Shown: positions 49,922-59,951, counted from the first letter of the stretch. The stretch: DNA of 64,000 bases from Micromonospora sp. WMMD980 (GCF_029626035.1 NZ_JARUBE010000003.1:4650001-4714000); one strand, 5' to 3'. Numbers and translations: made by a program. The notes: generated by a model from the sequence alone, not told the origin.

Positions 49922-50763
49922 CGCGACCGGTCCGTCGGGTCGGCGGCGCGGGAGGTTGCCTCGGAGGCGACGAGGGTCCAGGGCCACTGGTAGGCGCCGA
50001 TGGCGTAGCAGCGGTTGGCGTCCGGGGTGACCCGGTCGTCCTCGACCCAGCGACTGTTCAGGCCGTCGTCGTTCTCCCACTCGACGGCGACCTCGTCGCC
50101 GTCGAACCGCAGCTGGGGGTGCTCCCCGGGCATGTCACCGGGGTGCAGGCCGTCGAGGTGGGCGGCCATGCGCTGCACCGCGAACAGGGGGAAGCGACAC
50201 AGCACCCCGCTGCGGGTGAGGGTGGTGTAGCCGGGGGCGACCATGGCGCGGTAGGCGCCACCGCCGACCACGTCGCAGGTGACGGCCGCCGGGGTCCAGG
50301 TGGACAGCGGCGGGGTGACGTCGCCGCGGTGGCGGGAGACGCGGTAGCGGTCGTTGGTGTCGTCGCTCGCCGGGTCCGGGTGCAGCCCGAACCAGTGCAT
50401 CCCGTGGTGGCAGGCGTAGCGGAGCAGGTCGAGCAGGTCCCGCCGGCCGTCGACGTGATCGGTGCGCAGGGGCAGGAATCCGTGCCCGTCGTCGGCGGGG
50501 ACCGGGTTGCCGGTGGCGCCGGTAGCGGTGTGGGTCCAGGTTTCGGCGAGGGCCCGGTGGTCGGTGCCGTCGGCGTCGTACCAGCGGGGGACGCCGTTGG
50601 AGGACAACCAGTCACCGTCGGTGTCGTGGGACCAGATGAGCGCGGCCTGGTCCGGGACACCGGCCCGGTACTGCTGCCGGGTGCGCAGGTGCGCGCTGGT
50701 GGCGGCGGCGTGTTCGGCGAGGGGAACTATGTCGTCGACGCGGAACCACAGTCGGTCGGACAT
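49918..50763 (-). CDS. Hypothetical protein
   Basis: ATG at 50763 with AGGAGG about 12 bases upstream; the open frame extends much further but codes for nothing recognisable before this ATG. A 281-residue soluble protein, rich in Trp, His and Asp (LWFRVDDIVPLAEHAAATSAHLRTRQQY; YACHHGMHWFGLHPDP; FPLFAVQRMAAHLDGL). No motif I can name. Followed by a coupled small gene. Confidence 0.5.
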   Translation of the reverse strand: MSDRLWFRVDDIVPLAEHAAATSAHLRTRQQYRAGVPDQAALIWSHDTDGDWLSSNGVPRWYDADGTDHRALAETWTHTATGATGNPVPADDGHGFLPLRTDHVDGRRDLLDLLRYACHHGMHWFGLHPDPASDDTNDRYRVSRHRGDVTPPLSTWTPAAVTCDVVGGGAYRAMVAPGYTTLTRSGVLCRFPLFAVQRMAAHLDGLHPGDMPGEHPQLRFDGDEVAVEWENDDGLNSRWVEDDRVTPDANRCYAIGAYQWPWTLVASEATSRAADPTDRSR

Positions 50764-51203
50764 GGCGAAGGAACCTCCTGATGAGGGAAGAGGGAAAGGT
50801 CGGCCGTTCGCTGGCCGGGCTTGCGGGGCGCCCCAGCCCGGGGCGCCGGGCCGTGCGCGGGCGGCAGCGTGCTCACCCGCCGCGGCGACCCGACGTACGG
50901 CGTCGGACCCGGAAATCCGGATCGAGCGCGAGTGCCAGGTGGAGCTGAGGTGCGGGTGGCGGTGTCGGCGAGTACCCCGACAGGCGGTGAACTGCGGTGG
51001 CGGTCTCGCCGCGCTGGCCGGGTTAGGGGTGTGCGTCGCAGGCCGGCGGGGCTCATGGGTGCGGCTGGTAGAGCTCGCCGCCTGCTGCCAGGGCCGGCGC
51101 GGTGCGGTTGGGAATGGGGTGGAGCCGGTCGGGCCGCCGCCGATCCCCAGGGAAGAGGGGGATGGGTGGCGGTGCCCGACCGGATCCCGGATCCGGTGGT
51201 GCC
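50764..51203. other. Non-coding gap with inverted repeats
   Basis: About 440 bp between 51204 and 50763. GGCGCCCC (50827-50834) with GGGGCGCC (50840-50847) and a 9-bp pair ACCGGATCC/GGATCCGGT (51179-51197) just after the upstream stop are the only structures I see. No convincing protein frame on either strand. Confidence 0.4.
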
Positions 51204-52016
51204 TTACAGGGCGACGGCGAGCAGCCGCTGGTCGGTCTCGACGGTGTCGAGGTACCGCATCGCCTGCTCGAGGTAGGTCACCCGGTGGGCGAGGGCGTCG
51301 CTCGCGGGCGCGAACTTGTGCCCGTCCGGCGTGAGCAGGGCGTCGCCGCACACGGCGGTGGTGGCGCTGTAGTGCTGGTAGGCCATCGGGCCTGCCTGGA
51401 ACATCTCCAGCTCCCCCACGGCGAGGTGGGCGGCGCCGTAGCTGGCCGCGTTGTGCATCCGCATCGCGTTGACGCGGGCCTGCTGGTGGAAGTCCGCCTC
51501 GGCCCGCTCGCGCGGGTAGCGGGCGGGGTCCGCCAGGTGGCGGGCCAGCAGGGTCGGCCACGGGGTGGCCGGCCGGGTGCCGTGCACGACCTGCTGCCAC
51601 AGTTGGTGGCGGATGCCGGCGCCGACGCCGGCGGCGTGGCGCATGGCGGCGAGGTCGAGCAGCTTGACCGGTCCGCCGGCGCAGTACACCGGACGTCCCT
51701 TGCGCGGTGCGACCAGGTCGCGCCGCTGCCACAGCCACATGTCCGGGATGGCCCAGAAACGGGGCTGCAGGGTGCCGGACACGCCGAAGTGCCGGTCGAG
51801 CTGGGTGGCGGTCAGGGCCTGCGACGGCAGTCCGTCGGGCAGGCAGACGATCATGGTGTTGATCGTCGCGGTCGGCGTGACCATCGGGCTGGTGGGCGCC
51901 GTGGTGCTGGCGGTGGTGGCTGCGGGGGCGGGCTTGCGGCCCGGGCGGGGCGTCACCGTCGGCACGCGGGTGCCGTAGCGGCTCAGCGGGGTCGCGGCAC
52001 CGTTGGTTGCGGTCAT
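51204..52016 (-). CDS. Hypothetical protein
   Basis: ATG at 52016 with GGAGG eight bases upstream. A 270-residue protein: a disordered Thr/Pro-rich first 55 residues, then a helical soluble domain (PDMWLWQRRDLVAPRKGRPVYCAGGPVKLLDLAAMRHAAGVGAGIRHQLWQQVVHGTRP; HQQARVNAMRMHNAASYGAAHLAVGELEMFQAGPMAYQHYSATTAVCG). Not recognised. It lies between the Replic_Relax gene and the 49.9 kb pair, in the same orientation. Confidence 0.5.
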   Translation of the reverse strand: MTATNGAATPLSRYGTRVPTVTPRPGRKPAPAATTASTTAPTSPMVTPTATINTMIVCLPDGLPSQALTATQLDRHFGVSGTLQPRFWAIPDMWLWQRRDLVAPRKGRPVYCAGGPVKLLDLAAMRHAAGVGAGIRHQLWQQVVHGTRPATPWPTLLARHLADPARYPRERAEADFHQQARVNAMRMHNAASYGAAHLAVGELEMFQAGPMAYQHYSATTAVCGDALLTPDGHKFAPASDALAHRVTYLEQAMRYLDTVETDQRLLAVAL

Positions 52017-52496
52017 CTGGGGTTCCTCCTTCGGTAGGGCGCGTTGTTGGGCGCGCGGAAGCGGCCGGCCCACCGGGTACATGGGTCGACTCACGGGACG
52101 AACAGCGGATGGGTGCAGCAGAGTCGCTGCTGGTGGAGCGGGATGGTGCGGGGTGGTGCGGGTGGTGCGGTGCGACCTGGGGGTCGCCGCGCGGCGCGGG
52201 CGCCGACCGGCCGAGAAGGCGGGTGGGCGGAGCGCACCGTTGGGGTGCGGCGGTGGTTCCCGAGGTGGGACCGGACCGGGTGGAGCGATATATGGGTGAA
52301 GGTGGTGCCGATGAAGGTAGCGGCCGGATCTGTCAGCGCCGGCCGCCGTCATGATCGTCAGTAGTGCCGTTGACCTGCACTGTCAGACGACCGCCCGATT
52401 CCTCGGGCAAGGGACGGCGAGGCTGTGAGATCCGGGCGGTCTCACAGCCGCCCACGACGGTGGACGGCCCCCCTCCGCGTGCGGTGAAGGTGAATG
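52017..52496. other. Intergenic region with inverted repeat and TGTCAG motifs
   Basis: About 480 bp between the Replic_Relax stop and the next gene's ATG. It contains TGTCAG at 52331-52336, TGTCAGA at 52381-52387 and the inverted repeat at 52421-52449. No gene is supported. Confidence 0.45.
52421..52449. promoter_or_regulatory. Inverted repeat GGCTGTGAGA / TCTCACAGCC
   Basis: Perfect 10-bp arms (52421-52430, 52440-52449) around a 9-base spacer, 48 bases after the Replic_Relax stop. It could be a terminator, but the same arm recurs singly at 60807-60816 and, as TCTCACAGC, at 62214-62222 in other intergenic regions, which favours an operator. Confidence 0.5.
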
Positions 52497-53483
52497 TCAG
52501 GGCTCCGGGTCGGCGGGGCCGCTGAGGTCGGTGTCGGGGAAGCGGTGCGGGTTGGTGGCCGGGTTGTCCGGGCCGTGGTCGGACGGCAGTTCGTGCAGCC
52601 AGCGTCGCGGCCCGGGGTCGGTGGTCAGCGTCCAGGCAGGCCCGGCGGGGTGCTCGCCGTGGAGGCCAGTGGCCACGGGCATGGCGGTGGGCACCCCGGC
52701 GAGGGCGTCGAGGAGGTGCTGCTCGCGGCGGCGGCCGGGGACGCGCAGCAGCACCGGATACCGCGGCCCGTAGATGGCCAGCTGCTCGTACGCGCGCAGC
52801 TTCCGCAGCACGGTACCGAGAGGTTCGGTGCCATTGTCGTGTTCGAGGAAGAACCCGACGGTGCGCCCTCCGGCATGCCAGATGCCGTGCCCGTCGGGCT
52901 GGACACCGGTGCCGCTGCCGGCGGCGTAGGAGGCGGCGGCGAAGGCGGCAGTGGTGTGCTGCTCGGACCACCACCGGCGCAGCCGGGCGTTCCCGTCGGT
53001 GCGGGCGTAGCCGAGCAGGTCGGTGAACAGCTGGTTGGTGCCGAGCAGGTGGGCCAGGCGGCGGCTGCCGATGATGCGTTCGGTGCGGTCGATGCTGGTG
53101 CGTGGGGCGCGGGCGTCGGCGTGGTTCGGGTCGTTGAACTGGGTGGGGTGGACCACCGCGCCGAGCGGGCCGAGGGTGTAGAGGTACTGGCCGCTGCCGG
53201 TGGTGACGTCGACGAACCGGCTGACCGCCTCCATCTGGTGCAACTGGGCGAGGCGGAGCCGGGCCGAGCGACGCGACGGGAACAGCGCCGCCGTGACCTG
53301 GTCGGTGGACAGCACGTAGTGCTCGGCGAGCCACCGCAACAGCTGATGATCACGGACGGTAAGCCGACGAAGCCGGTCAAGACGAGCGAGACGAGACAAC
53401 GAACGGGAACCTGACGAAGAGGCGCAGGAAGAGGCGGAGGATGAGGCAGAAGCCGAGCGGGAGACGGAGTTGTTGGTGGACAC
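52497..53483 (-). CDS. Replication-relaxation family protein (Replic_Relax)
   Basis: A 328-residue protein, GTG start. After a Ser-rich leader, RLRRLTVRDHQLLRWLAEHYVLSTDQVTAALFPSRRSARLRLAQLHQMEAVSRF is a winged helix typical of the Replic_Relax family, followed by YLYTLGPLGAVVH and the 'LGTNQLFTDLLGYAR' block and a nuclease-like strand-helix region (AYEQLAIYGPRYPVLLRVPGRRREQHLLDAL). These proteins are linked to plasmid or ICE replication and DNA relaxation in actinobacteria; experimental proof is limited. Sits right after the coupling-protein gene. Confidence 0.82.
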   Translation of the reverse strand: MSTNNSVSRSASASSSASSCASSSGSRSLSRLARLDRLRRLTVRDHQLLRWLAEHYVLSTDQVTAALFPSRRSARLRLAQLHQMEAVSRFVDVTTGSGQYLYTLGPLGAVVHPTQFNDPNHADARAPRTSIDRTERIIGSRRLAHLLGTNQLFTDLLGYARTDGNARLRRWWSEQHTTAAFAAASYAAGSGTGVQPDGHGIWHAGGRTVGFFLEHDNGTEPLGTVLRKLRAYEQLAIYGPRYPVLLRVPGRRREQHLLDALAGVPTAMPVATGLHGEHPAGPAWTLTTDPGPRRWLHELPSDHGPDNPATNPHRFPDTDLSGPADPEP

Positions 53484-53578
53484 GATGGATGCTCCAGGCG
53501 GAAGAGGAGTTCCCTCCGAGGGAGGGTGTCTGAGTTCGGTGAGGTGGTCACCGGAGGCTGGACACGGCCGGTGAGCGG

Positions 53579-53612
53579 CACTGACAGAACCGGACGGCCG
53601 GATCTGTCAGTG
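53579..53612. promoter_or_regulatory. 34-bp palindrome with CTGACAG arms
   Basis: CACTGACAGA (53579-53588) and TCTGTCAGTG (53603-53612) with inner CCGG/CCGG. It lies 96 bases before the Replic_Relax start and 115 bases after the coupling-protein stop, so it may be an operator, a terminator or both. Its TCTGACA/TGTCAGA core recurs in other intergenic regions of the transfer block. Confidence 0.55.
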
Positions 53613-53726
53613 CGGTGTGGTGATCGGTGGTGAAGGGCTGGTGAAGCCCGCACGGAAGGGGCAACCGGGACGCGGTCGGCCCCGGTCGACCGATCTGTCG
53701 ATCTCGCGTCAACCGCCCTCCGGAGT

Positions 53727-56246
53727 TCAGGCGTTCGCCTCCGGACCGCTCTTGCCCCGGGACCGGCGGTTGTCGTCAGGTCGGGCCGAGAACCGGTCGA
53801 CGAGGTCGTCGATCGCGCTGGTGTCCTGCGCCGGCACCGCCTGCGCCGCAGCCTGCCGGATTGCCGTCGCCTCGCCCACGACCGGCTTCGGCGGCCGGGT
53901 CTTGAAGGTGAACGCCGGCGTCTGCCGCCCACCGACGACGAGCCGCCCAACAGCGGTGTAGGCGTCCAGGTGCGTCAGGTCGTGCTCATCGAGCTCGGGC
54001 AGGGTATGCCGGGCCAGCACGCGGGCGTCCTCCGGTGCGACGGAGAAGTACAGCTTGTTACGGGCGTTCGCCGACGCCGCTGCCAGGAGGTCCTTCGGGA
54101 ACTGGGCCAGGTCCTGGTGCGCGAGGACCATCGACAGCCGGTACTTCCGCGCCTCCGCCAACATCGAATCGAGGGAGTTGGCGAGAGTCAGGAAGTTCTG
54201 ACACTCATCGATGATCAACGTGGCGTCGCGGCGCTTGTCCGCCGGCACGGCCGCCCGGGCGGTCGCCGCCTGCCACACCTGCGCCAGAACGAGGGAGCCG
54301 AGCAGCTTGCTGGTGTCCTCACCCAACTGCCCCTTCGGGATGCGCACCAGCAGCGCCCCACCATCGAGGACCTTGCCCATGTCGAAGCTGGACCGGGGGT
54401 AGCGCATGGTGCGCTTGACGAAGTCCCGCAGCAGGAACGCCCGCAACCTCGCGAGGACGGGACCGATGACCTGGGAGCGCAGGGCCGGGTTGAGCTGGTC
54501 GTACCACTGCCAGAACCCGGACAGGCCGGCCGGGTCGTCCAGGCCGACGGTCATCGCCGACCGGAACTGCGCCGAGTTGAGCAGGGGTGGGATGTGCTGG
54601 AGGGTGACGTTGGCGTGCCGCAGCAGGGTCAGGCAGGCCACCCGCATGACGTCGTCCATCCGCGGCCCCCACGCCTTCGCGAAGATGTTCCCGAAGATGC
54701 TGACGAGATTGTCGACGACCAGGTCCGGGTCGGTGCCGGACAGCGGGTTGAGGGTGGGCGGGTTCGGCTGGTCGGGGTCGAACAGCACCACCCGCCCAGC
54801 GACGCTGGCGGGGAGCCGGTCGAGGATGTCCAGGACCATGTCGCCGTGCGGGTCGATGACCACGGTACCCCGGCCGGCTTTGATGTCCTCGACGGCCATG
54901 TTGACCAGCAGGGTCGTCTTCCCGGAGCCCGTCGATCCGACCACATGCATGTGATACCTCGCATCGGCGACGGACAGGGCCACCGCGTGCCCACCAACTT
55001 CGGCATCGCCGAGGACCTTCATCCCGCGGCCGCCGGTCGGCACCGCCACCGGGGCAGGCATGGACTTCGCCCGCGCCCGATCCAGCCCCGGCACGGCCAG
55101 ATCCCGCGGCAGCGCCGCGAGGACGGCCAGCTCGGGGGTGGAGGCCAGGAACCCCGCCCCGAGCCGCCGGGCGGCCAGCACAGCCACCGGCTGCGCCATC
55201 CGCGCCCGGTGCGCGAGCCGGTTGCGGCCGGCGTAGACGGCGAACGACGAGGCGACCGCGTCCGCGACACCCCGCAACCTGGGGTAGGGGTCGCTGCCGG
55301 CGCGGCGCGTGTTCTTGGCGACCGCGTAACGGATGCCGATCGTCCACAGCGGGTGGGCGGTCTTGTCGAGGATCGCCCGCACGTCCCGCTCCACGCCGGG
55401 GTCCCGGCGGCCGGCCGGCTGGCCGCCGCTGCGGGTGGTGGCGGTGCGGCCGGGTAGGAACGCCTCGATGAGCCACAGCAGCGGGGCGGCGGGGTTGATG
55501 GCCGGTACGGCCGTCTTGCCGTCGCGCATTCGGCCGGCGGTGCGGCGCGCCCGGACCGCGCGGCGGGGGGTGGCGGGGCGGGCGAGGACCTGCACGCAGG
55601 CGTACTCGTCCGGTTTCAGTTGCGACCCGGCCGACATGAGTGCCCGCAGCGGGTCGTTGTCGTGGTCGGTTTCGAACGGCAGCCACTCCGCGGCGGTCGG
55701 CAGCAGGTGCCCGCCGACGGCGGCCGGCACGTCGAGCGGGATCGGCGGTGGCGCCTGGTCGTCGGTGGTGCAGGCGGCGCCGGGCCACGCGGCGCGCACG
55801 GCGGCCTCGACGGCCCCGGCCGGCACCGTTCCGGGTACCCAGATCGAGATGAGCAGCTGCCGGCCGGTCCAGGTGTACTGCCACGTCACGTGTGGGCTGC
55901 CGTACAGAAGCCGGCGGCGGCGGGACGGGGTGAGGGTGCCGTGCAGGTTGGCCCACAGCGCGGCGGCGCTGTGCGGGTCGACCTCCGGCGGTGGGGCGAC
56001 CGTGACGAGGCGGGCGCCGTCGGCGTGGCGGCGGTGCCGCCACCCGTCGACCAGGTTCCGCCCGGCGACGTAGACGACAAGTAGGAGGGCGGCGACGCCG
56101 AGCAGCCACGGCCGGTCGGCCGCCCAATCCGCAGCGTGGAGAACCCACCGCGCGGGTGCGCCTGGCGGAGAGATGAGACCGGCGCCCGGCCCGGACGGGC
56201 TGGGCGCCGGCGTCGGCGTCGGCGAGAGGGCACATAGGGATATCAC
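53727..56246 (-). CDS. Type IV coupling ATPase (VirD4/TraG-like)
   Basis: GTG start overlaps the VirB4 stop; GAGGAGGAG lies just upstream. An N-terminal membrane helix (PWLLGVAALLLVVYVAGRNLV) and a long region precede Walker A HVVGSTGSGKTTLLVNMAVEDI (about 433-446), VVIDPHGDMVLDIL, and a TraG/TraM-recognition block: LIIDECQNFLTLANSLDSMLAEARKYRLSMVLAHQDLAQFPKDLLAAASANARNKLYFSV. It is a hexameric pump that brings the relaxosome to the channel. About 839 residues. Last of the coupled T4SS genes. Confidence 0.88.
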   Translation of the reverse strand: MISLCALSPTPTPAPSPSGPGAGLISPPGAPARWVLHAADWAADRPWLLGVAALLLVVYVAGRNLVDGWRHRRHADGARLVTVAPPPEVDPHSAAALWANLHGTLTPSRRRRLLYGSPHVTWQYTWTGRQLLISIWVPGTVPAGAVEAAVRAAWPGAACTTDDQAPPPIPLDVPAAVGGHLLPTAAEWLPFETDHDNDPLRALMSAGSQLKPDEYACVQVLARPATPRRAVRARRTAGRMRDGKTAVPAINPAAPLLWLIEAFLPGRTATTRSGGQPAGRRDPGVERDVRAILDKTAHPLWTIGIRYAVAKNTRRAGSDPYPRLRGVADAVASSFAVYAGRNRLAHRARMAQPVAVLAARRLGAGFLASTPELAVLAALPRDLAVPGLDRARAKSMPAPVAVPTGGRGMKVLGDAEVGGHAVALSVADARYHMHVVGSTGSGKTTLLVNMAVEDIKAGRGTVVIDPHGDMVLDILDRLPASVAGRVVLFDPDQPNPPTLNPLSGTDPDLVVDNLVSIFGNIFAKAWGPRMDDVMRVACLTLLRHANVTLQHIPPLLNSAQFRSAMTVGLDDPAGLSGFWQWYDQLNPALRSQVIGPVLARLRAFLLRDFVKRTMRYPRSSFDMGKVLDGGALLVRIPKGQLGEDTSKLLGSLVLAQVWQAATARAAVPADKRRDATLIIDECQNFLTLANSLDSMLAEARKYRLSMVLAHQDLAQFPKDLLAAASANARNKLYFSVAPEDARVLARHTLPELDEHDLTHLDAYTAVGRLVVGGRQTPAFTFKTRPPKPVVGEATAIRQAAAQAVPAQDTSAIDDLVDRFSARPDDNRRSRGKSGPEANA

Positions 56247-58079
56247 AGCTCCTCCTCCCCATCGTCAGGGTCGAGGTCGGCGAGGTCAGACGGCTTCGTC
56301 GTGGCGAGGAGATGTTCGGCCTGCGAGGAGATCGACTCGAACGCGGTCCGGTTGGTGCCGGAGATCAACAGGCCATGCCCGACCCGGGCCGACAGCAGCA
56401 TCCGCCGCTCCCCGGCTGTCAGACCGAACGCGTCGGCGACCTGGTCGATGGCCTGCGGGGCCTGCTTGAGCAGCACCTGCGTGGCCGCGTTCGAGACGAC
56501 GGCGTGGCCGAGGTCGGTGCCGAGCACGTCGGCGACGTCCTGGGTGATGACCGACAGGCCGGCGTTGCGTTTCCGGCCGGCCTTGGACATCTTGAATAGG
56601 AACCGGGCGCCTTCCCCGTCGCGCATCAGCAGCCAGGCCTCATCCACCACCACCAGTCGCCGCCCCTGCGGGCGGGATCCCTCGCGGGACCGCCGCCGAT
56701 ACTGAGGTGGGAGGTCGACCTGCCGCCAGATCTCGTCTAGGGCCAGGAGGGTGCCGACGGCGCGGAGCTCATCGGGCAGGTTGCGCAGGCTCCAGACGAC
56801 GAGGTGCCCGTCCGGGCGGGTCGTGGTCGGCGAGTCGAACAGGTCGGAGTACGAGCCGGCCACCCACGGGGCGAGCCGGGCGGCCAACTCTTGGGAGGCG
56901 GCGTTGTCGTCGGCCCGCAGGGTCGCGGCCAAGTCCTTCAGCAGCGGTGAGGGCCGGTGGTGGGTGGCCGGGTCGGCCGTGATGCCCGCCTGCCGGTAGA
57001 CGGCGAGGATCGCCCGGTCCAAGGCGGCGCGCTCGGCGGGCGGCGGCACATGCCCCACCAACACGCTGATCAACGTGTGGAGGAACAGGCCGCGGCGGGT
57101 GAGCACGTCCGGGCGAATGTCCCCGACCGGCAGATCCAGGGGGTTGATCTTCACGCCGGGTGCGCCGAGCCGCACGATGGTGCCGCCGACCGCGTCGGCC
57201 AACCGGAGGTACTCGTCCTCGGGGTCGACGACGGCCACCTGCACTCCCTGGTACAGGTTGCGGAGCACGTCGAGTTTGACGAAGTAGGACTTGCCGGCGC
57301 CGGAGCGGGCCAGGATCACGCTGTTGTGGTTCTCCTGCGCCCACCGGTCCCACCAGACGATGCCCTGCGAGTCCGGGTTGACCCCGTACAGGACCCCCGC
57401 CGGTGGTGGCCGGGTCGCCGGGCAGCGGCGCGGGCAGATCGGCGCTGGCGAGGGGGAACGCGGCGGCCAGGGCTTGGGTGTCCATGGTGCGGCGCATCTG
57501 CAGGCTGTCGGTCGCGAGGGGCAGGGTGGTGGTCCAGCCGGGCAGGTGCCGCCACGTCGCGGGCTGCACTTCGATCAGAGTGGACGCGGCGGCGGCCTTC
57601 ACCTGCGCACACGCCTCGAGGACCTCGGCCTCGGTGCGGGCGTGCACGGTCAGGTACAGGCCGACGCGGAACAGCTTCGCCGCCCCGCGAGCAAGGCGTT
57701 CGGCCAGATCGGCGGCGTCGTCGGCGGCGGCCTCCACGTACGGGTCGGCCAGCTTGCCCTTCTGCTCGTCGGCGCGCCGGCTGGATTCGAACCGGGCCCG
57801 CTGGTTGCGCAGCCGCGATGCCGCCACCGGCGCGGGAATCGGGTCGATGTGCAGGGCCAGATCGAGGCGGCCCGGCCAGGACAGCAGCGGCTCCAGCCAC
57901 GCCGGCCCGACCTCCGCCGGATATCCGGTCACCACCAGGGTGGCCGCGTAGCCGTCGCCGACCCGCAGGAACCGCGGCGTAACCTCTACCGAGGCCGGAG
58001 CTACCGTCGCCGCGAGTCCTGCGGATGGCGGGCTGGTGCTGTCGTCGTTCGGGGTGCGTCGGCGCTTGACGGAGATCAC
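56243..58079 (-). pseudogene. virB4: VirB4/HerA-like T4SS ATPase with a homopolymer frameshift
   Basis: The N-terminal part starts at GTG 58079 (AGGAGG upstream) and holds RFLRVGDGYAATLVVTGYPAEVGPAWLEPLLSWPGRLDLALHIDPIP and the 'LRNQRARFESSRRADEQKGKLADPYVEAAADDAADL' block of actinobacterial VirB4-like proteins. Walker A ILARSGAGKSYFVK and Walker B RLVVVDEAWLLM lie in another frame. One G too many in the run at 57394-57398 explains the shift; correcting it gives about 611 residues and LYGVNPDSQGIVWWDRWAQENHNSVI across the join. VirB4 is essential for conjugation, so a sequence error is plausible. Overlaps neighbours by four bases. Confidence 0.85.
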
Positions 58080-59038
58080 GATGTCCTCCTGGTGCGTGGC
58101 CTCCTCGCCGGAGGCGCGGTGATGGTGGTGTCGGGTGCGGCGAGGCCCCCGGGGCGAGGCGGCCGGTAGGGGTCCGCCGCGGCGGCCAGGGCGGCGGTGG
58201 TCGCATGGCCGTCCAGGGCGCGGGTGGTGACGCCCAGCCCGGACAGGGACCGAACCGTCTGGTCGGCGCGGCGCCGGGCGGCGTGCTCGCTCCGTTCACC
58301 GCTGGTGGTGCGGGTGACGATGAGGACCTGCCGGCGCAGCGGATCCCGCCGCTCGGCGAGGTCGTCGAGGAAACGGGCGTGGTCGGCCGCCGCGTCGGCG
58401 AGAGCCGGGTGCGGCATCCCGTCCGCCGCCTGGGCGAGGGTGCGGGCGGCCGAGTGCAGGTCGACCGGCTGCGCCGACACCACGATCTGCGTCGGCGTGG
58501 ACAGGCTGTTGAGCCACCGGCCGAAGGTGTCGACCAGGGCGGCCTGCTCGTCGGCGGTGCGCAACGCGAGGTTGACGCTGGTCGCCGCGACCATCGCCGC
58601 CTTCACACCGCCGAGGCTGATCTCCCCGTCGTCGTCAATGGCGTCGGCGGGCAGTTTCAGCGGCGCCGGCAGCATCACCTTCGACGCCGGGGCCTGCACC
58701 CAGTCGGGTGTCTTCGCGGTGGTGTCGGTGGTGGACAGCGCGCGTGGCGCCCGGGAGTGGCGGACCGCGGAGACCAGCCACACATCCATGGGCAGTCCGT
58801 CGCGGCGGCCGACAGCGAGGCCGAACACCAGGCCGCCGAGGACGACCGCGGCGCCGAGTAGCACCGGTGCGGGCACGATCGCGTGGAGGGCGCGCCAAGC
58901 GCCGTAAAAGATGACGGCGGCGACGGCGAGGATCGCCAGTTGCCGGAACGTCAGCCCATAGAGCACCTTGTCCGGCGCGTCCACATCGGCGGGCATGCGG
59001 GCGGTGACGGCCTGTTCGTCACGCCGGTCGCGGCTCAT
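58076..59038 (-). CDS. PrgI-family (VirB3-like) protein with long cytoplasmic part
   Basis: ATG at 59038. Near the start, DAPDKVLYGLTFRQLAILAVAAVIFYGAWRALHAIVPAPVLLGAAVVLGGLVFGLAVGRRDGLPMDVWLVSAV is the PrgI/VirB3 two-helix module found in Gram-positive T4SS. The remaining 200 residues (GGVKAAMVAATSVNLALRTADEQAALVDTFGRWLNSLSTPTQIVVSAQPVDLHSAARTLAQ) look like the N-terminal domain usually found in VirB4, so channel and ATPase parts are distributed over two genes. Coupled to virB4 by ATGA overlap. Confidence 0.8.
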   Translation of the reverse strand: MSRDRRDEQAVTARMPADVDAPDKVLYGLTFRQLAILAVAAVIFYGAWRALHAIVPAPVLLGAAVVLGGLVFGLAVGRRDGLPMDVWLVSAVRHSRAPRALSTTDTTAKTPDWVQAPASKVMLPAPLKLPADAIDDDGEISLGGVKAAMVAATSVNLALRTADEQAALVDTFGRWLNSLSTPTQIVVSAQPVDLHSAARTLAQAADGMPHPALADAAADHARFLDDLAERRDPLRRQVLIVTRTTSGERSEHAARRRADQTVRSLSGLGVTTRALDGHATTAALAAAADPYRPPRPGGLAAPDTTITAPPARRPRTRRTS

Positions 59039-59949
59039 CGTCGCACCGCCCCCAGGCCGGGGATGCGAAGCCCGCGGGTGAGCTGCTGCACCACGACGAC
59101 CCGCACGACCGCGCCGAGCACGTTGCCGCCACGCCCGCCTCCGCCGCTGGTGGCATAGCGGCGCATCAACCCCGGCACCTTGACCGTGGTCCACAGCAGG
59201 ACCATCACGACGAACAGGTTGAGCACACCACCCGGTTCGACCGGCAGGCCCAGCAGCGGCAGCATGCTGCTGGTGTCCAGCAGCATCCACTGGCCGGCGA
59301 ACAGCACGATCGCCTGCACCACCGGGATCGCCAGCATGGCAACGTACGACCGCCACCACATGCGGGCCACGCCGTCGGTCTGCGGCAGGGCGTGACACGC
59401 CAGCGCGATCGGCGCGACCGCGGTGAGCACCAACGCGACCGCGAAGCGGACGATCACACTGCAGGCGGTGGCGGCGAGCAGGAACACGATGATCGCCAGG
59501 CAGACGACGAACAGCAGACCGGCGGTCTGGTCACGCGCGGCCATCAGGTGGGTCCTGACGGCGTTCAACGCCCCGTCGCCGTTGAAGTCCTGCGCGGTCA
59601 GTGCGGCGGTGAACGCGTTGGCGTACTCGATGAGCGTGCCGGCGATCAGTTGAGAGAAGTGGGCGGTGACGAACCCGACGACGCACCGCGGCAGCAGATC
59701 CTTGGCGGTGTAACGGGCGCGTTCGTCGCCGCCGGCGACCATGGTCAGGACACCCGCGGCGACGAACACCAGGACGAACACTGTGTCGACGACCCAGATC
59801 GACCGCCCGGTCAGCGCCTGCACCTGCGGCAGGCTGGTCACGTCCGGGGTGATCAACAGCGCGTGGGTGATCGCGGTGATCAGCCCGTTCAGACAGTCCA
59901 GCAGCAGACCGGCGAACCAGTCCAGGATCTGGTCGAGCGCCCAGGCCAT
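59035..59949 (-). CDS. Polytopic membrane protein (VirB6/TrbL-like)
   Basis: ATG at 59949. A 304-residue protein with about six membrane helices (SIWVVDTVFVLVFVAAGVLTMVAG, CVVGFVTAHFSQLIAGTLIEYA, LLFVVCLAIIVFLLAATACSVIVRFAVALVLTAVAPIALACHALP, AMLAIPVVQAIVLFAGQWMLL, VLNLFVVMVLLWTTVKVPGL). This order and its place between the pilin and PrgI genes fit the VirB6/TrbL channel core of Gram-positive T4SS. The tail is Gly-rich. Overlaps the PrgI-family gene by four bases. Confidence 0.75.
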   Translation of the reverse strand: MAWALDQILDWFAGLLLDCLNGLITAITHALLITPDVTSLPQVQALTGRSIWVVDTVFVLVFVAAGVLTMVAGGDERARYTAKDLLPRCVVGFVTAHFSQLIAGTLIEYANAFTAALTAQDFNGDGALNAVRTHLMAARDQTAGLLFVVCLAIIVFLLAATACSVIVRFAVALVLTAVAPIALACHALPQTDGVARMWWRSYVAMLAIPVVQAIVLFAGQWMLLDTSSMLPLLGLPVEPGGVLNLFVVMVLLWTTVKVPGLMRRYATSGGGGRGGNVLGAVVRVVVVQQLTRGLRIPGLGAVRR

Positions 59950-59951
59950 CG

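Noticed and set aside
53579..53612. Calling the 34-bp palindrome a definite terminator
   Set aside because: It has terminator-like strength but no T-tract, and its core motif recurs in other gaps away from gene ends, so an operator is at least as likely.
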